Below, piece by piece: positions 1 through 6,607 of a stretch of DNA of 15,640 bases; position 1 is the first letter of the stretch; every line of letters starts with the position of its first letter. The notes beneath the pieces were generated by a model. The model saw only the letters and a program-made list of their open reading frames with translations. It was not told where the DNA came from and made no database searches. Both the position numbers and the translations under genes were made by a program. Source of the stretch: Methanotrichaceae archaeon (GTDB taxonomy: Archaea > Halobacteriota > Methanosarcinia > Methanotrichales > Methanotrichaceae); contig DUKF01000194.1 of assembly GCA_013329455.1 (NCBI GenBank), forward strand, positions 14,577 through 30,216, read 5' to 3'.

Positions 1-181
1 TCTTGCGTTGTGGTCTAATCATGAGGAAATAGAATATGGCAAAAACTAATACCAAGAAGAGAATAATCGTAGGGTCAAAGCCTTCTTCACCTCCTTCTGG
101 TGGAACACAGCCGCCCATAAATCCCAGAAGCGTGATAAGCAATCCCACTATTAACCCCAGATTTAACTTTTTCCTTTTCAC
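1..181 (-). CDS. yajC: YajC-like preprotein translocase subunit, 3' part cut by window edge
   Basis: Sixty codons are visible from a GTG start at 181; the rest lies beyond the left edge. A strong ribosome binding site, AAAGGAGG (193-186), sits four bases before the GTG and decides the start. The product has a basic N-terminus, a hydrophobic stretch (residues 8-22) followed by Cys25 in a loose lipobox-like setting, an acidic loop, then a membrane segment (about 38-54) ending in FLMIRPQRK. That membrane segment followed by a basic I-R-P-Q-x-K motif is the YajC signature. YajC is an accessory partner of the bacterial SecDF-SecYEG translocase. Two hydrophobic segments are more than the usual single one. 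The stretch is AT-rich, unlike the GC-rich archaeal genes to its right, and YajC is typically bacterial, so lateral transfer or an assembly join is possible. I am fairly sure of the family and unsure of the genomic context. Confidence 0.72.
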   Translation of the reverse strand, partial: MKRKKLNLGLIVGLLITLLGFMGGCVPPEGGEEGFDPTIILFLVLVFAIFYFLMIRPQRK

Positions 182-207
182 TTTTCCTCCTTTATAAAAT
201 CTAGCGT

Positions 208-237
208 GAATCCCCCGCAGCTTGCTGCGGGGTATTC
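208..237. repeat. Strong palindrome, IS200/IS605-end-like hairpin or terminator
   Basis: Two 9-base arms, CCCCGCAGC (213-221) and GCTGCGGGG (224-232), are separated by TT. After one mismatch the pairing resumes for four bases (GAAT 208-211 with ATTC 234-237). The sequence just after it reads TATTCAAT. A GC-rich hairpin followed by TTCAA resembles the subterminal hairpins of IS200/IS605-family elements, which mobilise as single strands, but no transposase is visible. It could instead be a bidirectional terminator or a solo repeat. It lies almost exactly where AT-rich bacterial-looking sequence gives way to the archaeal operon. Confidence 0.55.
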
Positions 238-242
238 AATTC

Positions 243-297
243 AAAAAAAATATACATTCGTCCGAGCAGGATGCAGAGAGGGGCTGGACGCCCCCTC
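243..297 (-). terminator. Probable U-tract terminator of the amidohydrolase-usp-CBS operon
   Basis: Reading the minus strand past the CBS stop codon, there is first a GC-rich stem (GAGGGGC at 278-284 opposite GCCCC-CTC at 290-297, one bulge), then a run of eight T residues (250-243). Archaeal transcription commonly ends at U-rich tracts with or without a hairpin. The tract is about 77 bases past the stop codon at 327 and no further gene on this strand starts before yajC. Confidence 0.45.
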
Positions 298-326
298 CAT
301 ATTCGAGATCTTCGTTGAACTTCCCC

Positions 327-1190
327 TCAGATCCCAACTTCGATCGAGTGTTCGATCAGCGCCCAGAGGAGGTCGGAGTCCTTCAGCATCCCTGACAGCT
401 TCTGATGAGACGTCACCACCGGAAGCTGGTCGATCTTCTCTCTCCTCATCACTCTTGCGGACTCGCTGACTTCGCTGCTTTTAATGGCGGTGACCGCGGG
501 AACCATAGCCTGCTTCACGGGGATCTTACGGAGCTCTATACGCGAAACCCCGTAGTAGAAGTTCAGGGTGTCCCGGGTGCTCTCCCAGGTCCACTCGTCC
601 TCCTCGGAGGCCGATGACATGTTCGACATCTCGACGGAGTCCTCTATTACGCTAGCGTTTATCAGGTCCCGGTCGGAGACTATCCCCACCAGCTTCAGAT
701 CAGAGTCGAGGACTGGAGAGGCCTGAACGTTTGCGTACTCCATCACGGCACCCACCACTGGAAGGGGCATCTCGTCCCAGACGGCAACGGTCGTCTTTTC
801 AAAGTACCTCTCGATCGGCCTTTTTATGTCGAGGTCTGCGATCACCCGGACGATGTCGGCTACGCTCACTATCCCAACGAGAGTGCCGTTCTCGATCACA
901 GGAAGACGCCTGATATCGTTCTCCGCCAGAAGTCGTGCCGCTTCGATGACGCTGTCGTCGGACCTTATGACTACAGGGTCGCGGGTCATGAGGAGGGCCG
1001 TCTGTTCCTCCTCGGGGTTTCTGAGAAGGTCGGACCTGGTCACCATCCCCACAAGCTCGCTGCCTTTGACCACCGGAACGCCCGAGACATGTCTCTCCTT
1101 AAGGGTCTTCAAGACCTCGTCCCTGGAACCGGGGATCGTCGCATAGGCGACTTCGCTTACCATAACCTCTTTGACTGGAATCTGGCTCAA
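327..1190 (-). CDS. Four-CBS-domain (double Bateman module) protein
   Basis: This 287-residue soluble protein consists of four CBS repeats at about residues 5-57, 66-120, 128-180 and 223-278. Each shows the usual pattern of an early V-x-x-x-M or related strand, a V-x-x-x-P-V-V core, and a closing G-(I/M)-(V/L)-(S/T/K)-x-(S/A/D)-D-(L/I). Pairs of CBS repeats form Bateman modules that bind adenine nucleotides, SAM or metal ions and act as energy or ionic sensors. No catalytic domain is attached, so it is probably a stand-alone regulator. An acidic linker (SASEEDEWTWE, about residues 193-203) separates repeats three and four. Its ATG overlaps the stop codon of the universal stress gene by four bases (ATGA), indicating translational coupling. 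The ligand and target cannot be read from sequence. Confidence 0.88.
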   Translation of the reverse strand: MSQIPVKEVMVSEVAYATIPGSRDEVLKTLKERHVSGVPVVKGSELVGMVTRSDLLRNPEEEQTALLMTRDPVVIRSDDSVIEAARLLAENDIRRLPVIENGTLVGIVSVADIVRVIADLDIKRPIERYFEKTTVAVWDEMPLPVVGAVMEYANVQASPVLDSDLKLVGIVSDRDLINASVIEDSVEMSNMSSASEEDEWTWESTRDTLNFYYGVSRIELRKIPVKQAMVPAVTAIKSSEVSESARVMRREKIDQLPVVTSHQKLSGMLKDSDLLWALIEHSIEVGI

Positions 1191-1624
1191 ACCTTCTCCC
1201 CCGGAACTGTCAGGACCGGCACCTTGGAGTTTCGGACCACCTTCTCGGCAACGCTGCCCAAAAGGAACTTGTCAAGGCCGGTCCGCCCGACGCTCCCCAT
1301 GATAACCACGTCAACTCCGGACTCTACGGATGATCTTATGATCTCCTCGCCGGGGTTGCCCTCGATGACCATCTTGGTGCAGCCAACTCCTGCATTTCCG
1401 GCCATCTCCTCGATGTAATCGGTGGCCTCCTCGCCCTCTTTGATCAATAGATCCCTGATGCTCGCAAGAGCCATGTCCTCAGGAAGGTGGCTCAGCCGTC
1501 CTGTGTCGGCGACGTAGATGACGGTGATTGCGCCTCCAGAAAGCCTGGCGAGCTCGACACCCACCTCTGCCGCCCGCTCGCTATGTTTCGAGCCGTCGGT
1601 TGCTATCATTATCCTCTCAAACAT
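1187..1624 (-). CDS. Universal stress protein, ATP-binding type (UspA family)
   Basis: The 145-residue product is a single Usp domain of normal length. It starts with the strand MFERIMIATDGSKHS, whose Asp10 contacts adenine in ATP-binding members. It carries the complete nucleotide motif G-x2-G-x9-G-(S/T): Gly110, Gly113, Gly123 and Ser124. This places it with the ATP-binding MJ0577-like group rather than the non-binding E. coli UspA group. It closes with the usual VPVLTV strand. A GAGG ribosome site (1635-1632) overlaps the stop codon of the preceding amidohydrolase gene, and its own stop overlaps the next start, so three genes form one minus-strand operon. Pairing an ATP-binding Usp with a CBS sensor suggests a shared energy-sensing role, which is inference. 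Confidence 0.93.
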   Translation of the reverse strand: MFERIMIATDGSKHSERAAEVGVELARLSGGAITVIYVADTGRLSHLPEDMALASIRDLLIKEGEEATDYIEEMAGNAGVGCTKMVIEGNPGEEIIRSSVESGVDVVIMGSVGRTGLDKFLLGSVAEKVVRNSKVPVLTVPGEKV

Positions 1625-1634
1625 GGAAAAACCT

Positions 1635-2693
1635 CTAGAGCACGGCCAGAATGTCAGAGGGCCTCGCCCTCCTGACCAAGCTTGCGAGGGGATCGTTCAG
1701 CCCCCACATGTTGTCCGACCGTCTGTCAATGACCATTATCTTGCATTCCTTGCCCACGCGGATGGCGCCAACCGCATCATCCGCGCCCAAGATCTGAGCA
1801 CCGCTTAGAGTGCACATCATAAATACCTGTCTATCGTTATGCAGCAGCGCCTTTGACAGAAACTCCATCTCGGAAAATAGGTTTGGCGAGTTGAGCATGA
1901 CGTTGTCGGTTCCAAGGCCCACGGTGATCCCCATATCCAGCATCAGGGCGACGTCTGGAAGGCCCACGCCCATGGCGAGGTTGGACCTGGGGCAGACGAC
2001 GACGGGAACTCCTGCCTCCGCGATCATCGCGAGGTCCCGGGGTATGGCCTTGGTGAGGTGGACGAGAAAGTCGGGTTCTAAGCTCAAGGCGTCCTCGATG
2101 TCGTCTCTTCCCGCTTCGCCAGCGTGAAGGGCGACCCGTTTTCCCTCGGACCTCGCGGCCTCGACCACCTCCTCGACCCAGGAACGAGGATAATCTCTGG
2201 TGCTGCTGATCCCGACCCCCCAGCATTTTGGATGAACATGGATTGATCCGGGATTGGGCCTTCCAAGGACTCTTCCGATCAGGTCTGTGCCCTCCATCGC
2301 CTCGAAGAGCATCTCGACCCCCTCCTCGCCGCCCTCTCGAAAGTCGGCGAAGGCAGAGGTTCCAGATCGAGTCATCTCCAAAAGCGACCTTCTCATCCCC
2401 TCGACCTTGTCCTGTCGGGAGGCCCCCAATAGAGCCCTGTGCTTGAGACCGCCGGGCCCCACAAGCTCGCCGAGGGGGAGAAAGGGCGGGTCCTTGAAGA
2501 TGGAGTCGCCCAGGTGGACGTGGGAGTTGACGAGGGCCGGGCATATTATCCCCTCAAGATCCGAGTCGACCTTCTCGCTCCCGATCTCCGCAACGACCCC
2601 CTTTCGCAAGAGTAGGTACCCCTCGAAGGGCTCAAACTCCTCGCCCAGAAGGATCGTTCCGGACAGGATGATCTCGTCGTCCATCTTTTGCAT
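1635..2693 (-). CDS. Metal-dependent amidohydrolase / deaminase-like protein
   Basis: This 352-residue protein belongs to the amidohydrolase superfamily, close to the MtaD/SsnA/chlorohydrolase branch. The metal site is recognisable: His58-x-His60 in LVNSHVHLGD, His190 in LHAGE, His212 in FLVHLT, and Asp263 in GLGTDN. N- and C-terminal strands form the small composite domain typical of the family. It is shorter than the roughly 420-residue methanogen 5'-deoxyadenosine deaminase, so I do not assign that activity; the substrate is unknown, probably an amine- or amide-bearing heterocycle. Two ATGs are possible (2693, or 2684 giving 349 residues). No ribosome site precedes either, but a TATA box lies about 25 bases before the first, arguing for a leaderless transcript. 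It is first in an operon with the Usp and CBS genes and diverges from the arfC-like gene. Confidence 0.82.
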   Translation of the reverse strand: MQKMDDEIILSGTILLGEEFEPFEGYLLLRKGVVAEIGSEKVDSDLEGIICPALVNSHVHLGDSIFKDPPFLPLGELVGPGGLKHRALLGASRQDKVEGMRRSLLEMTRSGTSAFADFREGGEEGVEMLFEAMEGTDLIGRVLGRPNPGSIHVHPKCWGVGISSTRDYPRSWVEEVVEAARSEGKRVALHAGEAGRDDIEDALSLEPDFLVHLTKAIPRDLAMIAEAGVPVVVCPRSNLAMGVGLPDVALMLDMGITVGLGTDNVMLNSPNLFSEMEFLSKALLHNDRQVFMMCTLSGAQILGADDAVGAIRVGKECKIMVIDRRSDNMWGLNDPLASLVRRARPSDILAVL

Positions 2694-2713
2694 CGGAAGA
2701 AAATAATGGCGGG

Positions 2714-2723
2714 AAAATATTTA
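2714..2723. promoter_or_regulatory. Shared divergent TATA box
   Basis: AAAATATTTA reads as a good archaeal TATA element on both strands. Its centre is about 25 bases from the minus-strand ATG at 2693 and about 32 bases from the plus-strand ATG at 2751. Archaeal initiation normally falls some 25 bases from the TATA centre, so both transcripts would be leaderless or nearly so. This agrees with the lack of a Shine-Dalgarno sequence before either start. Confidence 0.5.
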
Positions 2724-2750
2724 GCTTTCCTCTCTAAGCTTCAGATCATC

Positions 2751-3416
2751 ATGGATAGGCCCTTGGTCATCATCAACAGCGCCATGAGCGCTGATGGAAA
2801 GATCAGTTCCGTTGAACGAAAGCAGGTGAGGATATCAGGCCGAAAGGACATGGATCGGGTGAAGCTCCTCCGGGCCGAGAGCGACGCGGTCATGGTGGGG
2901 GTGGGAACGGTCCTGGCTGACGATCCGGGCCTCAGGGTCAAGTCCCCGGATCTGAAAAAGATGAGAACGAATCGGGGCCTTTCCGAAACCCCTCTCCGGG
3001 TGGTCGTCGACAGCCGGGCGAGAACCCCTCAAGAGGCGGAGGTTTTGGGCGAGGGGTGCATCCTCGCCGTCTCCAAAGCGGCTCCAGAGGAGCGGATCGA
3101 CCTCTTGCGGGAGAAGTGCGAGATCGTCGTTGCCGGCGATGGAAGGGTCGATTTGAGAGAGCTTCTTTCGATATTGCACAAAAAAGGGGTCAGTAGGCTG
3201 ATGGTGGAAGGGGGCGCCACTTTAAACTGGTCTCTCATCGAGGCGGGCCTCGTCGACGAGATATCGGTTTACCTTGGCCCAATGATCATCGGTGGGGAGG
3301 AGGCGCCCACCCTGGTGGACGGCCCTGGTTTTTGCGACGATTATCCGAAGCTTGAACTCCTCTCGATCGAGGCACTGGATGAAGGCGCCCTCCTCCGGTG
3401 GCGCGTCCTTTCTTGA
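2751..3416 (+). CDS. arfC: 2,5-diamino-6-(ribosylamino)-pyrimidinone 5'-phosphate reductase (archaeal RibD-like)
   Basis: The 221-residue product is a stand-alone RibD C-terminal reductase domain of the length usual for archaeal riboflavin (and F420 deazaflavin-linked) biosynthesis. In that pathway it reduces the ribosyl group of the GTP-derived pyrimidine using NAD(P)H. Visible family motifs are INSAMSADGKIS (residues 8-19), MVGVGTVLADDPGLRV (48-63), and VEGGATLNWSLIEAGLVDE (152-170) followed by YLGPMIIGG. No deaminase domain is present, as expected in archaea. An in-frame ATG at 2688 would add 21 residues without family similarity and would start upstream of the TATA box, so 2751 is preferred. 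The gene converges on the DUF169 gene with only 13 bases between stop codons. Confidence 0.88.
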   Translation: MDRPLVIINSAMSADGKISSVERKQVRISGRKDMDRVKLLRAESDAVMVGVGTVLADDPGLRVKSPDLKKMRTNRGLSETPLRVVVDSRARTPQEAEVLGEGCILAVSKAAPEERIDLLREKCEIVVAGDGRVDLRELLSILHKKGVSRLMVEGGATLNWSLIEAGLVDEISVYLGPMIIGGEEAPTLVDGPGFCDDYPKLELLSIEALDEGALLRWRVLS

Positions 3417-3429
3417 ATTTCCTGAACGT

Positions 3430-4131
3430 TCAGGACCTCATCCAGTTGTCCCAACCCTCGCCCTTTTCGGCCAGAATCGGTGAGATCTTCTCGGCCATGT
3501 CGAAGGGCATTCCTACAACAACGAAGTCGTCCTCTAATCCAGCGTTCTTGGCGGCGCCGTCGCATCCCATGGAGACGTTCACGTCACCTTTCAGGATGGG
3601 CGAGGAGGTGGCGTCGACGCAGAAGGACTGGATGCCTGAGGTGTCGAAGTTGACCCTGCCGCCCTCCTTGTAGAGGGCAGCCTGGACCACCCTTCTTGCT
3701 TGGAAGGGCTTTCCGACGAAGATGACGACGTCCGGCTTCACCTTCATCTTTTCAAGGGGCGCGACGAGGGTTGCGATCGTGCTTCCCGCCTTCTGGGCCG
3801 GGAAGGACGAGACGATATTCGAGCCCGACTCTTTGGTGACGCACTTGTTCAGCTTTGAGAAGTAGAGGTTGCCAGACGAGATGTTCTCCGGAAACTCCAT
3901 GAGACCCAGGCCCGCTGCACCGCCTTTGCAGGAGTGCATGTCGACTTTGGCGAGGGTCGTCTCGCCCCTGAGTCTGGCCGCCTGGACCATCTCGCAGTAG
4001 CGGAGGGGCTCGATGATCATCTTAACGTCCTTGGGGATGTCCTCCTCATTTCTCAACAGTTTCACGCCCACAGGGTTTGTTTCCAGGTGGAGTGTTTCGA
4101 CCAGGGTCTTTGCCATCTCATCAAGTTCCAT
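3430..4131 (-). CDS. DUF169 family protein
   Basis: This 233-residue soluble protein matches the DUF169 family, which is widespread in methanogens and some anaerobes and has no settled function. Recognisable features are NPVGVKLL near the N-terminus (residues 19-26), RYCEMVQAAR (44-53), a central SCKGGAAGLGLMEFP (67-81), and a C-terminal SMGCDGAAKNAGLEDD (187-202) followed by VVVGMPFDM. Five cysteines (46, 68, 97, 171, 190) lie at or near these conserved patches, suggesting metal or redox-cofactor binding, though this is inference. The start is supported by GAGG (4143-4140) seven bases before the ATG. The gene stands alone: it converges with arfC on one side and has about 320 non-coding bases upstream. 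Confidence 0.82.
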   Translation of the reverse strand: MELDEMAKTLVETLHLETNPVGVKLLRNEEDIPKDVKMIIEPLRYCEMVQAARLRGETTLAKVDMHSCKGGAAGLGLMEFPENISSGNLYFSKLNKCVTKESGSNIVSSFPAQKAGSTIATLVAPLEKMKVKPDVVIFVGKPFQARRVVQAALYKEGGRVNFDTSGIQSFCVDATSSPILKGDVNVSMGCDGAAKNAGLEDDFVVVGMPFDMAEKISPILAEKGEGWDNWMRS

Positions 4132-4452
4132 GGAGAATACCTCGCAGTTTTTACCTTAGGACGGGTTTGCTTCGGGTATACATCTCTCTTGCGCTCAGAG
4201 GTCTGATCGATTTGAGTATTTCACATCGGGGCGGGGTTGAGGAGAACAGTCCCAAAAAGAATGCCTCAACGTCTTTCCTGAAGAGGCGGTGAGGAATATC
4301 TACGGTCGTATCCGGAAGATCGAAACGAAGCTGTATGCAACTTGTTTGGCGAATGTACCGCCCAGTGAATGTCCAATCTGTTGATCACATTCGCCATCCT
4401 ACCTGTCGATTTGAGAACTGAAAATGCCGGAAATAACGAAAAATACAGATGA
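4132..4452. other. Intergenic region upstream of the DUF169 gene
   Basis: No convincing gene is present in these 321 bases. The stretch should hold the promoter of the DUF169 gene and the terminator of the macro-domain gene. It contains a perfect 10-base inverted repeat (4347-4356 with 4387-4396) and two short motifs, CTGTTGATC (4378-4386) and CTGAAAATGCCG (4418-4429). Both motifs recur in the same order at 8927-8962 near the kamA promoter. Confidence 0.5.
4347..4396. repeat. Inverted repeat, 10-bp arms
   Basis: TGGCGAATGT (4347-4356) is exactly complementary in reverse to ACATTCGCCA (4387-4396), with a 30-base spacer that itself includes GTGAATGT, a near copy of the left arm. It could be a split operator, an RNA hairpin in the DUF169 leader, or a remnant of a mobile element. 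No choice can be made from one window. Confidence 0.4.
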
Positions 4453-4968
4453 CTATCTACTCACTTCCAACGCCCCTAAATAGCACCTCTCCGCCTTCTC
4501 GCTGAAGCAGACGAGCACCACTTTCTCGATAGAGCCATTCGCCTCCAAAAACCGCCCGATCTCGGCAACAGCGATTTGTGATGCCCGTTCCGCCGGAAAC
4601 CCGTAGGCTCCGGTGCTGATAGCCGGAAAGGCGATCGTTTTTATCCCATTTTCTTCGGCAAGCTTCAAAGAGCTCCTGTAGGCTTTTGCCAGAAGCTCGT
4701 CCTCGCCAGAGGCGCCGCCCCGCCAGATCGGTCCCACTGTGTGAATCACCCACCTTGCGGGAAGATTGTAGCCTTTGGTGATCCTGGCTTCGCCCGTGGA
4801 ACAGCCGCCGAGGTTTCGGCACTCCTCAAGAAGACCGGGGCCTGCTGCCCGATGTATCGCGCCGTCGACGCCCCCTCCGCCCAACAGGGAACTGTTGGCG
4901 GCGTTGACGATGGCGTCGACCTCCAATTTCGTGATGTCGCCCAGGACGACCTCGATCCTTTCGTTCAT
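4453..4968 (-). CDS. Macro-domain protein, MacroD/YmdB-like ADP-ribose hydrolase
   Basis: The 171-residue product is a single macro domain. It shows the ADP-ribose-binding signatures of the MacroD class: GDIT (10-13), [20 protein letters not shown] (17-36), and [11 protein letters not shown] (115-125). Members hydrolyse O-acetyl-ADP-ribose or remove mono-ADP-ribose from glutamate or aspartate; NAAN and [10 protein letters not shown] carry the residues usually needed for catalysis. A longer frame opens at 5091, but GGAGG (4979-4975) six bases before the ATG at 4968 and the start of homology fix the shorter form. It follows the ATP-grasp/GNAT fusion gene by 94 bases on the same strand, so it may be the last gene of that operon, though the gap allows separate expression. 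O-acetyl-ADP-ribose processing has no obvious link to the upstream pathway. Confidence 0.9.
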   Translation of the reverse strand: MNERIEVVLGDITKLEVDAIVNAANSSLLGGGGVDGAIHRAAGPGLLEECRNLGGCSTGEARITKGYNLPARWVIHTVGPIWRGGASGEDELLAKAYRSSLKLAEENGIKTIAFPAISTGAYGFPAERASQIAVAEIGRFLEANGSIEKVVLVCFSEKAERCYLGALEVSR

Positions 4969-5062
4969 TTCCGTCCTCCGATCGAAAACGGGTGAATCTG
5001 ATTCTATATCCCGATTTTGGAGGTGGTGTGGAAAAGGAACGAATCGATCTGTCACCCACTGC

Positions 5063-6607
5063 TTATCGTTCCGATCCCGATCTTCGGGCAAGAAACTCGT
5101 ATTTCGTGATGTCGAAGAGGATGTCGTTCAGGCAGCACTCCTTCAGTCGGGAGCTGGCCCGCCTGGTCCCTATCATTCTGAAGCCCGCGCCCTCAAGGGC
5201 CCTTATCGAGGATAGGTTCTCCACGGTGGCCGAGGCGAATATCGATCTCAGGCCCAGGCGGCAAAAGCCGTGGTTCATGAGCGCCTCAACGATCTTTCTG
5301 CCCAGGACCTTGCCCCTGTAATCGGATTCGCCGATCAGGTACGAGATCTCGCAGGTGCAATGAGTCCTGTCGTAGAGGGAGGCAAACCCGATCGGGACAT
5401 CGCCCTTGTAAATCACGAAGTCCTCGTCCTTGGAGCAGAGGATGCTGACTTCGAGCTGATCTATCGTGAGGGACGAAGAGGGCTCCATGTACTTTGTCAG
5501 CTCTTCGTCTCTGAACCACCTGAAGAGCAGGGGGGCATCTTTTACCCTCACGCACTTGAAGTCGAGCTCGCCTGACAAGAAGCCCTCATCCTGGCCAGTT
5601 GCCTCAGTCCATAGATCGCCCTTTCCCCACCGATCCAGGGCGGACATCGCTATCCTCTCGATAAGCTTCGGGTAGTCCATGCCAGCGGCAGCCGCGGCTC
5701 TGGCAAAGCCGCTGCCACTCGGGTTGATGCAGGGGTTTGGGTTCACTTCGATCACGAAGGGCTCGCCGTCTTCGTCCCTGATTCGAAAGTCGACCCTGGC
5801 GTAGTTTTCAACTCCCAGTGCAGAGCAGGCCTGCCGGGCGAGAAGCTCGATCCTCTCCTTTTGTTCCGGCTCAAGGGGGGCAGGGCAAAGGGGCACCGTG
5901 TTCTGGTAGAAAGGGCTATCCTCCAGCCATTTCGCCTCAAAGCCGAGGATCTGTGGGACGCCGTCGGGCAGGTTGAAGACGATCTCTGAGATAGGCAGAA
6001 CCTCGGCTCCGTCCGGCCCGATGATCAGGGCAGCGTTCATCTCTCTTCCTGCAATGTACTCCTCCACGAGAGCCGGCTGGCGATAGGTCTCGAGAATTCG
6101 AGCTACCTTGACCCTCAGATCGTTTTCGTCCCTGGCGATGGAGTCACTGGTGATGCCTATGCTCGCATCTTCCAGGACGGGCTTGATGATCACTGGAAAG
6201 TCGAGGCTGAATAGATCCTCTGAGCTGCGAAAGAGCTGGAACCGGGGCGTTGGTATCCCCTCCCTTTCGAGGACGAGCTTGGCGAGGTGCTTGTCCCTTG
6301 CGACCTCGAGGGCTCCGGGCGATGAGCCGGTGCAGGCAACGCCCAGAAGCTCGATGAAACCGGCGACGTTCGGCTCAGCTCGAAGGTTGTCGCCGAAACC
6401 CTCGGCCAGATTGAATACGAGATCAAAGTTTTTGAGGGAGAAGAGCGCTTCCAGGCTGCACTGGAGGGGGACTGCCTCGTGGCCTTTCGCCTCGAGGCTC
6501 ATTTTCGCGCCCTCGACCGTCTCCAGGACCTCAAGCTCGGCCTCCATCTCGATCTTGCTCCTGGAGGAGCCCTCGCCTGGGATGTTGTAGAGGATCGCAA
6601 CCTTCAT
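5063..6607 (-). CDS. ATP-grasp ligase (D-Ala-D-Ala-ligase-like) fused to GNAT acetyltransferase
   Basis: This 514-residue protein joins two enzymes. Residues 1-330 form a Ddl-like ATP-grasp ligase: [14 protein letters not shown] (61-74), CTGSSP (92-97), Lys142-Pro143, VEEYIAGRE (181-189), Asp273 in RVDF, and the magnesium loop FVIEVNPNP (284-292) with Glu287 and Asn289. Such enzymes join an amino group to an ATP-activated carboxylate. Residues about 348-505 form a RimJ/RimL-type acetyltransferase: [15 protein letters not shown] (360-374), acetyl-CoA loop [10 protein letters not shown] (430-439), and [13 protein letters not shown] (464-476). The middle glycine of the acetyl-CoA loop is Val434. 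The start overlaps the preceding ligase stop by four bases (ATGA). The fusion suggests the ligated product, or one of its amines, is acetylated. It may also be an osmolyte or cap-forming enzyme. The substrates are unknown. Confidence 0.85.
   Translation of the reverse strand: MKVAILYNIPGEGSSRSKIEMEAELEVLETVEGAKMSLEAKGHEAVPLQCSLEALFSLKNFDLVFNLAEGFGDNLRAEPNVAGFIELLGVACTGSSPGALEVARDKHLAKLVLEREGIPTPRFQLFRSSEDLFSLDFPVIIKPVLEDASIGITSDSIARDENDLRVKVARILETYRQPALVEEYIAGREMNAALIIGPDGAEVLPISEIVFNLPDGVPQILGFEAKWLEDSPFYQNTVPLCPAPLEPEQKERIELLARQACSALGVENYARVDFRIRDEDGEPFVIEVNPNPCINPSGSGFARAAAAAGMDYPKLIERIAMSALDRWGKGDLWTEATGQDEGFLSGELDFKCVRVKDAPLLFRWFRDEELTKYMEPSSSLTIDQLEVSILCSKDEDFVIYKGDVPIGFASLYDRTHCTCEISYLIGESDYRGKVLGRKIVEALMNHGFCRLGLRSIFASATVENLSSIRALEGAGFRMIGTRRASSRLKECCLNDILFDITKYEFLARRSGSER

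Noticed and set aside
1837..2544. A 235-codon alternative frame inside the amidohydrolase gene
   Set aside because: Arg/Gly/Pro-rich composition without domains. The overlapping amidohydrolase frame has the full metal-binding set.
4077..4292. 71-codon plus-strand frame near the DUF169 gene start
   Set aside because: It lies mostly opposite the DUF169 coding region and its promoter, with no motif and no ribosome site.
4969..5091. N-terminal extension of the macro-domain protein to an ATG at 5091
   Set aside because: The added 41 residues are not macro-like, and GGAGG immediately before the ATG at 4968 marks the real start.
5063..6607. Naming the GNAT domain AblB (beta-lysine acetyltransferase)
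   Set aside because: AblB is a stand-alone enzyme, and the motifs here look RimJ/RimL-like. The context is suggestive but not enough for the name.
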